A DNA stretch of 57,239 nt from Thermoleophilaceae bacterium (GTDB taxonomy: Bacteria; Actinomycetota; Thermoleophilia; Solirubrobacterales; Thermoleophilaceae), in the NCBI GenBank assembly GCA_030448005.1, contig JAUJNT010000004.1, positions 1-57,239 on the forward strand. The letters run 5' to 3'. The position numbers were made by a program, and so were the translations under genes. Position 1 is the stretch's first letter. The number at the start of each line of letters is the position of its first letter. Positions 51,433-57,239 of the stretch are shown piece after piece. The notes below the pieces were generated by a model. It was not told the origin of the DNA and searched no databases. It saw only the letters and a list, made by a program, of their open reading frames with translations.

Positions 51433-52464
51433 ATGTCCGCGCGCCTCCTCGTGGTCGCACTCTTCGCGGTGGCCGGTTGCGGCGGCTCCACAGAGGAGCT
51501 GCCCCCCGCCGCCGAGCCGGCGCACTCGCCATTGCTTGCCGAGCGCCCCGCGGGACGTGTGGTTTCGGTTGGCCACAAGCCGGAGGGACTTGCGGTCGAT
51601 CCGCGTAGCGGCCTGGTGGCGATCGGGCTTACCAACCCGGATCGCCTGGCACTCGTGGACACGGCCAGTGGACGGGTCGTGCGGAGGGTGGTGCTGCCGG
51701 AGTCGCCACGCCACCTCCAGCTGGCCGGGCTCGGAGGTCCCGTACTGGTGCCCGCGGAGCGCGCCGACCGGCTGCTGCAAGTCGAGCTTCCGAGCGGGCG
51801 AGCGCACGCCACCCGTGTGGGGCGCTTTCCCCATGACGCCACCCCGGCAGCGGGGCGCGTCTTCGTGGCCGACGAGCTCGGCGACACGTTATCCGTGGTA
51901 TCCGGCGCTCGGCGCGTCAAGGTTCTGAAGGCGCCGGTGCAACCCGGTGGCGTCGCGGCCACCGCCGACGGGGGCCTGGTGGGCGTGGTGGCGGTGCGCG
52001 AGCGAGTGCTGCAGATCTACGACGCCCGCACGCTGCGCCCCACGGGCAAGATCGATGTGGGGATCGGGCCGACCCATGTGGTGGCCGCCGGAGACGAGCG
52101 CTTCTTCGTGATCGACACTCGCGGCAACGGCGTGCTCGAGATACGCCTGCGTCCGAAGCTGCGGGTGCATCGCCGCACGCACCTGCCCGGCGCGCCGTAC
52201 GGCGTGGCGATCGACCCCGTTCGGAGGCGCCTGTGGATCACGCTCACCGAACTCAACCGCGTAGCGGAGCTCACCAACCGGCGGGTGGTGCGCACCTATC
52301 CCACCGTGCGCCAGCCCAACAGCGTGGCGGTGGACCCCGCGACCGGCCGGGTCTTCGTCTCGAGCCGCACGGACGGAACGCTGCAGATCATCGACCCGGC
52401 TTACCGTTCCGTTACGAGCGGCCCGCGGGACGCCCCGAAGGCAACGACACCGGGCAGGCTGTAG
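51433..52464 (+). CDS. Beta-propeller (YncE-like) lipoprotein
   Basis: 343 residues. Lipobox AVAGC (Cys16). The mature part has about seven repeats built around PEGLAVDPRSG, NPDRLALVDTASGRVV, GVAIDPVRRRLWIT and NSVAVDPATGRVFVSSRTDG, the YVTN/NHL pattern of seven-bladed propellers. Such lipoproteins act as extracytoplasmic binding or scaffold proteins. The molybdopterin membrane protein starts three bases after its stop, so they probably act together. Confidence 0.85.
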   Translation: MSARLLVVALFAVAGCGGSTEELPPAAEPAHSPLLAERPAGRVVSVGHKPEGLAVDPRSGLVAIGLTNPDRLALVDTASGRVVRRVVLPESPRHLQLAGLGGPVLVPAERADRLLQVELPSGRAHATRVGRFPHDATPAAGRVFVADELGDTLSVVSGARRVKVLKAPVQPGGVAATADGGLVGVVAVRERVLQIYDARTLRPTGKIDVGIGPTHVVAAGDERFFVIDTRGNGVLEIRLRPKLRVHRRTHLPGAPYGVAIDPVRRRLWITLTELNRVAELTNRRVVRTYPTVRQPNSVAVDPATGRVFVSSRTDGTLQIIDPAYRSVTSGPRDAPKATTPGRL

Positions 52465-52467
52465 AGC

Positions 52468-53757
52468 GTGCCATTCCTACGGCCGCTGCGGATTCCCGAT
52501 GTAGGGCCCTTCCGGCGGGAGTTCTGGCGCAGCCCGCTGCGCGGCCCGTGGCTCGCCTCCTTTCTGAGCTCGGCGCTGCTCCCTCTGCTCGCGATCTGCA
52601 CTCTCACGGGCTTTCTCTCGCACGCCGCCTACGACACCGATCTCGGACGCAACGCCATCTTCGGCGACCGCCACGGCTTCGGCCTCTACGGCTTCGACTG
52701 GCCCACGAGTCCAGCCTGGCTGTACGCCGCCACGCAAGGGCTGCACGTGATCTCCGGCGTGGCCGCGACCCCCATCCTGCTCGCGAAGCTATGGGCGGTC
52801 ATCCCCAAGCTCTGGGAGAACCCTCCCGTGCGCTCGCTAGCCCACGCACTCGACCGGCTGAGCCTCACCCTGCTTGTGGGTGGCAGCCTGTTCGTGCTCG
52901 CGACCGGGATCATCAACATCCAGCTGTGGTACCCCTTCGGCTTCTCCTTCGTTCCGGCGCATTACTACGGTACGTTCGTCTTCCTCGCGGCGCTCGGCGC
53001 ACACGTGGCCTTCAAGCTGCCGCTGATGCGGCGAGCCTTCGCCAAGAACGGCGTCTTCCGCCCGCTCCGCGACGACCTCGCGCAGACAGAACCGGAGCCG
53101 GATCTGGAGGAGCACACGAGCGCCCCCGCATCCCCGGCCTTGCCCACGGTGAGCAGGCGAGGCATGATCGGCGCCGTGGGCGCCGCCTCGCTCGGACTCG
53201 GGGCGATGGCCACCGGGCAGGTTGTGGGCGGGCCGCTCAAGCACCTGGCCTTTCTCGCACCACGCGGCCGCGGGCGGGGAAGCGGCCCGAACGACTTTCC
53301 GGTGAACAAGACATTCGCCTCCGTGGGAATCAAGCGTCCCATGGTGGGGCCGGACTGGCGCCTCGTGCTTCACGTTGGCGATGAGAGGCGCGTCGAGCTC
53401 TCGCGGGCTGAGCTGCTCGAGATGAACGGCGCCATGGCCGAGCTGCCGATCGGCTGCGTCGAGGGCTGGTCCACCACACAGGTCTGGAGCGGCGTTCGGC
53501 TGGGCGAGCTGGCGCGGCTCGCCGGTGCGAACGATCCGGTGGAGCTCGAGGTCCGGTCGCTCCAGCCGCGCGGGTCCTTCTCCAAGGCGACCCTCAACGC
53601 GGGACAGATAGCCCACCCCGACTCGCTCCTGGCGCTGAAGGTGAACGGCGCGGATCTCTCCCTCGATCACGGCTTCCCCGCGCGCGTGATCGTCCCGGCC
53701 CTGCCCGGGGTGCACTGCACGAAGTGGGTGGGCGCAATGGTCTTCCGGGAGGCATGA
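52468..53757 (+). CDS. Membrane cytochrome b fused to molybdopterin domain, internal Tat signal
   Basis: 429 residues. Residues 1-190: four TM helices of cytochrome b561/DMSO-reductase-subunit type with candidate heme His (SHAAYDTD, GLHVISGV, PAHYYGTF, GAHVAFK). A polar linker leads to a twin-arginine motif at 229-235 (SRRGMIG) plus a hydrophobic helix, then a sulfite-oxidase-fold Moco domain with candidate Cys330 (PIGCVEGWS). This layout matches polytopic actinobacterial Moco proteins whose last helix is inserted by Tat after Sec inserts the rest. GTG 52468 start. Natural substrate unknown. Confidence 0.85.
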   Translation: MPFLRPLRIPDVGPFRREFWRSPLRGPWLASFLSSALLPLLAICTLTGFLSHAAYDTDLGRNAIFGDRHGFGLYGFDWPTSPAWLYAATQGLHVISGVAATPILLAKLWAVIPKLWENPPVRSLAHALDRLSLTLLVGGSLFVLATGIINIQLWYPFGFSFVPAHYYGTFVFLAALGAHVAFKLPLMRRAFAKNGVFRPLRDDLAQTEPEPDLEEHTSAPASPALPTVSRRGMIGAVGAASLGLGAMATGQVVGGPLKHLAFLAPRGRGRGSGPNDFPVNKTFASVGIKRPMVGPDWRLVLHVGDERRVELSRAELLEMNGAMAELPIGCVEGWSTTQVWSGVRLGELARLAGANDPVELEVRSLQPRGSFSKATLNAGQIAHPDSLLALKVNGADLSLDHGFPARVIVPALPGVHCTKWVGAMVFREA

Positions 53758-54236
53758 GGATGGTGCGCTTGCGCAGGTCCTATGGGGCGGGGCCGGTGCA
53801 CCTCGCCGTGACGGTGTTGAGCCTCGCAGTTGTCGCCTACTCGCTCTATCGGGTCTTTGGCGAGCTCTCAGACCCGCTGCGCTTCCTCATCTGGTTCGGC
53901 GGTGCGATCGTCGCCCACGACCTTCTCCTGGTCCCCCTCTACGCGGTCCTCGGCGCCCTCGTCGTCCGTGTCACACGCTCAGCCGACCCGTCGAATCGCA
54001 TGCGGGTCGCTGCCCTCAACCACGTCCGCGTGCCCCTTTTCCTCTCCGGCCTCAGTCTGCTGGTGTGGCTACCGCTCGTGCTGGGCAAGGGTGAGCGGTC
54101 GTACATGTCGGCGAGCGGCCTCTCGAACGATGTCTACTTCGAGCGCTGGCTGGTGCTTTCCGCTGCGCTCTTCCTCGGCTCCGCCCTCCTCTTCGCCCTT
54201 CGATTGAGGCGGCTGCGCACCATGCCCCCGGCCTGA
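53754..54236 (+). CDS. Four-helix membrane protein of unknown function
   Basis: 160 residues, about four TM helices (HLAVTVLSLAVVAYSLYRVF, FLIWFGGAIVAHDLLLVPLYAVLGALV, VPLFLSGLSLLVWLPLVLG, WLVLSAALFLGSALLFAL) and a short extracytoplasmic loop (GERSYMSASGLSNDVYFERW). No family recognised. ATG 53754 overlaps the molybdopterin gene stop (ATGA) and its stop overlaps the response regulator start (TGATG), so it links that gene to the two-component system. Confidence 0.72.
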   Translation: MRMVRLRRSYGAGPVHLAVTVLSLAVVAYSLYRVFGELSDPLRFLIWFGGAIVAHDLLLVPLYAVLGALVVRVTRSADPSNRMRVAALNHVRVPLFLSGLSLLVWLPLVLGKGERSYMSASGLSNDVYFERWLVLSAALFLGSALLFALRLRRLRTMPPA

Positions 54237-54958
54237 TGCGCGCCGATGGGATAATCGCGCCCGTGAACGCAGGCGAGTCGCGCGGCTCTGTCCTGGTCGT
54301 CGACGACGAGCCGACGATCGGCGAGGTCGTCTCGCGCTACCTCGAGCGTGCCGGCTACGAGACCCGAGTGGCGTGCGACGGCCGTGAGGCACTGCAACTG
54401 GTGGGCGATCGCCGCCCGGACCTCGTGGTGCTCGACCTGATGCTGCCGGGTATGGATGGCTTGGAAGTGATGCGCCGCCTGCGGGAGCGTGATGGGGTCT
54501 CGGTGATCCTCCTGACCGCCAAGGGCGAGGCGAGCGACCGCGTGATCGGCCTGCGCCTTGGCGCCGATGACTACGTGGTGAAGCCCTTCTCTCCTGCGGA
54601 GCTCGTTGCGCGGGTCGATGCGGTGCTCCGACGCACCGAGAGCTCGACTGAGCCCGAAGAGCCGATCGCCTTTGAAGGAGTGGAGCTCGACCCGGTGGCC
54701 AGGCGGGTAACGATCCGGGGCGAGGAGGCCCAGGTCACCGTCCGGGAGTACGACCTCTTGCACTTCTTCATGCGCCATCCGGGCCAGGCGTTCTCGCGCG
54801 ATCAGCTCATGGATGCCGTGTGGCAGTACACCTTCTACACCGACACCTCCACCGTCACCGTCCATGTGCGCCGCCTGCGCGAGAAGATCGAGGAGGACCC
54901 TTCGAAGCCTCGCTGGCTCCAAACGGTGTGGGGCGTGGGCTACCGGTTCCAGCCGTGA
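54236..54958 (+). CDS. OmpR/PhoB-type response regulator
   Basis: 240 residues. Receiver domain with Asp pair DDE (23-25), phosphoacceptor Asp67 in LVVLDLMLPGMDG, Thr and Lys in LLTAKGE. C-terminal winged helix with VTVREYDLLHFFMRHPGQAFSRDQLMDAVW and the VTVHVRRLREKI...VWGVGYRF end. It binds DNA when phosphorylated by the kinase encoded next. GTG 54263 is an alternative start, but TGATG coupling at 54236 supports the longer form. Confidence 0.93.
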   Translation: MRADGIIAPVNAGESRGSVLVVDDEPTIGEVVSRYLERAGYETRVACDGREALQLVGDRRPDLVVLDLMLPGMDGLEVMRRLRERDGVSVILLTAKGEASDRVIGLRLGADDYVVKPFSPAELVARVDAVLRRTESSTEPEEPIAFEGVELDPVARRVTIRGEEAQVTVREYDLLHFFMRHPGQAFSRDQLMDAVWQYTFYTDTSTVTVHVRRLREKIEEDPSKPRWLQTVWGVGYRFQP

Positions 54959-56157
54959 GCCCACTGCGCGGATTCGCAATGCTCGCCGTTGCCGGAGCCG
55001 CGGGAGGAGGACTCACTGCCGCCGTCTACGGCGCGGACGACGGCCTCCTGACCGGGTTGCTCCTGCTCCTGTGCGGGGCGCCCGTGATCGCGCTGTCGCA
55101 CCTCTTCGCGCGCCGCCAGGCGAAGATCCAATCGTTGACCAGAAAGTTCGTCTTGGGTGTGTCGCTCGCGGTAGGGCTGGTGCTGGTGGCCGTAGGTGTG
55201 GTGGGGGCGCTCATGTTCGTTTCTCCACATGATGCGTTCCTGATGGCGATACTGCTGTCGTTCGCGGGGTTTCTCGCGGCCTATACCGCCTCTCTGCTGG
55301 CCCGCGGGCTCATTGAGGACATCAGGGTCGTGCGGGACGGGGTCGTCGCCGTGGGGCGCGGTCGGCGCGATGCCCACATCGTGACCGGCTCGAGCGACGA
55401 AATGGCCGATCTAGCCAATGCGGCCAACCGCATGGCCGAGCAGCTTTCGGTTCGGGAAGAGCAGCGAGACGCCGCCGAGGACGCGCGGCGGGGGGTCGTA
55501 GCGGCAGTGTCGCACGATCTGCGCACGCCGCTCACCTCCCTGCGCCTGTTGGCGGAGGCGATCGAGGACGACCTGGTGGACGCAGACACCCGCCGTCGCT
55601 ACGTGGGGCAGATGTCGGTGCACATCCGGTCTCTCAGCGCCCTGATCGAGGATCTGTTCGAGTTGTCGAGGCTGCAGGCCGGCGACATCCAGTGGTCCAT
55701 GCAGCGGGTGCGCCTCGACGAGCTGATCGAGGACACCGTCGAGGCGATGCGCCCGCACGCGGACGCCAAGAGGGTCGCAGTCGAGGTTCGGGTGCACGGT
55801 GGCGTCGCGCCCGCGCAGGCAAACCCCGAGAAGCTTCAGCGGGTCCTCTTCAACTTGCTTCAGAACGCCATCCGCCATACCCCGGCCGACGGCAGCGTCA
55901 CGGTCGCCGCCGAGTCGAAGGGTTCCATCGTGGAGGTCGAGGTGGCAGACACAGGGGAAGGGCTGCCGCCTCAGGAGCGCGAGCGCGCCTTCGAACCGTT
56001 CTACCGAGGAGGCAATGGGCAGGCGCGTACCGGAGGTCGATCGGGCCTCGGGCTCACGATCTGCCGCGCCATCGTGGAGGCTCACGGCGGGATGATCTGG
56101 TTCGTGGAATCGAAGGCGGGCACGCGCGTACGATTCTGCGTCCCTGCCGCACGATGA
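54955..56157 (+). CDS. Sensor histidine kinase
   Basis: 400 residues. Four hydrophobic segments in the first 120 residues with almost no external loop, so it likely senses a membrane or intracellular signal. HAMP-like region (DGVVAVGRGRRDAHI), H-box AAVSHDLRTPLTSLR with His187, N-box FNLLQNAIRHTP, G1 DTGEGLPP, F-box AFEPFYRGG and G2 GGRSGLGLTIC are all present. GTG 54955 overlaps the response regulator stop (GTGA). Confidence 0.92.
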   Translation: MSPLRGFAMLAVAGAAGGGLTAAVYGADDGLLTGLLLLLCGAPVIALSHLFARRQAKIQSLTRKFVLGVSLAVGLVLVAVGVVGALMFVSPHDAFLMAILLSFAGFLAAYTASLLARGLIEDIRVVRDGVVAVGRGRRDAHIVTGSSDEMADLANAANRMAEQLSVREEQRDAAEDARRGVVAAVSHDLRTPLTSLRLLAEAIEDDLVDADTRRRYVGQMSVHIRSLSALIEDLFELSRLQAGDIQWSMQRVRLDELIEDTVEAMRPHADAKRVAVEVRVHGGVAPAQANPEKLQRVLFNLLQNAIRHTPADGSVTVAAESKGSIVEVEVADTGEGLPPQERERAFEPFYRGGNGQARTGGRSGLGLTICRAIVEAHGGMIWFVESKAGTRVRFCVPAAR

Positions 56158-56182
56158 CATCGATGGTGCGGGGTGCGGCCAG

Positions 56183-56974
56183 GTGAGAGTCGGGCTCCTC
56201 ACCGGGACCGGCACTTATGCCGTCGGTGGGGCACTTGACGGCCCGGACGTCGTATCCACGCCGTATGGGAACGCGCTGGTGACTCGCGGCGAGCTCTCCG
56301 GGATCGATCTGCTGCATGTCGCTCGCCATGAGCAGGGCCATGCTCGGCTTTCGAACCATGTCTGCCACCGGGCGAACGTCTTCGCCCTCCGGCACCTCGG
56401 CGCGGAGTGCGCCATCGGCGTGAGTGCCTGCGGCGCTGTGGAGCCCGGCGTGCCCCTGGGCTCACTCGTGGTGTTCGACGACCTGCACTTTCTCGCCAAT
56501 CGGCTCAGCGACGGATCGCTGTGCACTTTCCATGACCGGCCAGGCGATCCGGAGAGGGGCCACTGGATCTTCGACCGGCCGTTCTGCGATGTCGTGCGCG
56601 CGGCGCTGCTCGAGGCGTGCGGGGAATTGGACGTTCCCGTAGTACAGAGAGGTTGCTACGGGCACGTCGACGGGCCGCGGTTCAACTCCCGCGCGGAGGT
56701 GAGATCACTGGCGCTCGCCGGGGTCACCGCAATCAGCCAGACCAGCGGTCCGGAAGCGGTCCTCTGCGGAGAGCTCGAGCTTCCTTACGCCCTGCTTGGC
56801 TACGTCACCGACTACGCAAACGGAGTGGCTGAAGCCCCACCGGACCCCGACGACCTGGCTCGACGCGTCGCGGCGAGCAGCGAGGTGGTCTGGGCGGTGG
56901 TCCAACGAGCCCTGCCACGCTTGGACGGTGCTCGCCTCACGAGCCCCGGGATGGTTTACCGCTTTGGCGCGTGA
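56183..56974 (+). CDS. Purine nucleoside/MTA phosphorylase family protein
   Basis: A 263-residue phosphorylase of the PNP/MTAP superfamily, cleaving a purine nucleoside such as 5'-methylthioadenosine with phosphate. GTGTY at residues 8-12 replaces the usual GGSG; VARHEQGHARLSNHVCHRANVFAL matches RHGxxH...RANI; VDGPRFNSRAEVRSLALAGVTAISQTSGPEA matches the EGPRFET...GMT-PEA region; TDYANG ends the active site. Changes in the nucleobase segment (ISQTSG for V-GMT) leave the substrate open. Start GTG 56183. Confidence 0.85.
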   Translation: MRVGLLTGTGTYAVGGALDGPDVVSTPYGNALVTRGELSGIDLLHVARHEQGHARLSNHVCHRANVFALRHLGAECAIGVSACGAVEPGVPLGSLVVFDDLHFLANRLSDGSLCTFHDRPGDPERGHWIFDRPFCDVVRAALLEACGELDVPVVQRGCYGHVDGPRFNSRAEVRSLALAGVTAISQTSGPEAVLCGELELPYALLGYVTDYANGVAEAPPDPDDLARRVAASSEVVWAVVQRALPRLDGARLTSPGMVYRFGA

Positions 56975-57047
56975 ACCGAACGTGAGTCATTGGCCCGATG
57001 TCGCGCTCTGCGGTGGATGTACGGCTGATCCGGATCTGGTATATCTC

Positions 57048-57063
57048 TGTACTGATCGGTACA
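57048..57063. promoter_or_regulatory. TetR-type operator palindrome
   Basis: TGTACTGATCGGTACA is a 16-base near-perfect palindrome (one mismatched pair), the size and style of TetR-family operators, 20 bases before the next start codon and close to the AT-rich TATATCT. No TetR gene is in the window. Confidence 0.55.
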
Positions 57064-57083
57064 AAGCGCGTCCAAGGAGATCT

Positions 57084-57239
57084 GTGGCTGTTCTTGAAGC
57101 GGTGGGCCTGGGTCTCCTGGCGGGCGCGATCGGCACCGTCGCGCTGACCCTCGCTGAAAGGGCCGAGATGGCTCTCACCGGTCGTGCCCCGAGCATGGTC
57201 CCTGGCCAGGTCGGCGCGAAGCTCTCGGGCCGTGACCCG
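57084..57239 (+). CDS. Membrane protein, 3' end cut by contig edge
   Basis: GTG 57084 with AAGGAG (57074-57079) before it. The visible 52 residues begin MAVLEAVGLGLLAGAIG and contain one TM helix followed by TLAERAEMALTGRAPSMVPG. The frame is open at the end of the window. It appears to be an integral membrane protein of unassigned function, probably repressed through the adjacent palindrome. Confidence 0.7.
   Translation, partial: MAVLEAVGLGLLAGAIGTVALTLAERAEMALTGRAPSMVPGQVGAKLSGRDP

Overview
The window reads as one contig of a very GC-rich Actinomycetota genome. The best guess is class Thermoleophilia (Solirubrobacterales/Gaiellales type). The reasons are heavy use of GTG/TTG starts, chained ATGA/GTGA/TGATG overlaps, an opcA next to zwf, a fused transaldolase-glucose-6-phosphate isomerase, two heme-copper oxidase loci around the pentose phosphate genes, and small glycine-rich membrane proteins. 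No rRNA or tRNA was found. Class placement is inference.

Left part (1-5.6 kb): an artefact-like poly-G/poly-C edge, then the first copy of a structured repeat, a HIT hydrolase, infA, small envelope proteins, a GT-B glycosyltransferase and a lipoprotein that fuses cytochrome c to a cupredoxin. A second, inverted copy of the structured repeat follows the suhB stop codon.

5.6-13.9 kb: a minus-strand locus for a caa3-type (A2-like) cytochrome oxidase: subunit II with fused cytochrome c, subunit I, a tandem universal stress protein, subunit III, and two very small membrane proteins of 34 and 35 residues. It lies downstream of a ROK sugar kinase, which is divergent from a second ROK kinase.

13.9-28 kb: central carbon metabolism on the plus strand: transketolase, transaldolase-PGI, two paralogous unknown genes (the second frameshifted), gnd, zwf, opcA, pgl and a GH15 glucanohydrolase. 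Together they cover the oxidative and non-oxidative pentose phosphate pathway, fed by ROK kinases and GH15. The zwf 3' end is duplicated around a perfect palindrome.

28-34 kb: a c-di-GMP-I (GEMM) riboswitch directly in front of the ribosome binding site of a secreted protein gene, then a second, A1-type oxidase locus (ctaC, ctaD, ctaA, ctaB; no subunit III).

34-46.6 kb: mixed accessory genes and decayed DNA: enoyl-CoA hydratase, metallo-hydrolase, glycosyltransferase, alpha/beta hydrolase, YciI-like protein, then a gene graveyard (purN fragment, IS1182-like transposase remnant, SpoU methyltransferase fragment), a PadR regulator with an AT-rich operator, small membrane proteins, a PAP2/haloperoxidase-like lipoprotein, an MFS remnant and an AAA ATPase.

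46.6-57.2 kb: a cell-envelope/glycan neighbourhood (epimerase with a Cys-rich insert, membrane glycosyltransferase, GT2, TIGR04282 transferase, methyltransferase, beta-propeller lipoprotein, membrane cytochrome b-molybdopterin protein with an internal twin-arginine signal), a two-component system, an MTA phosphorylase-like enzyme, and a gene cut by the contig end behind a TetR-type palindrome.
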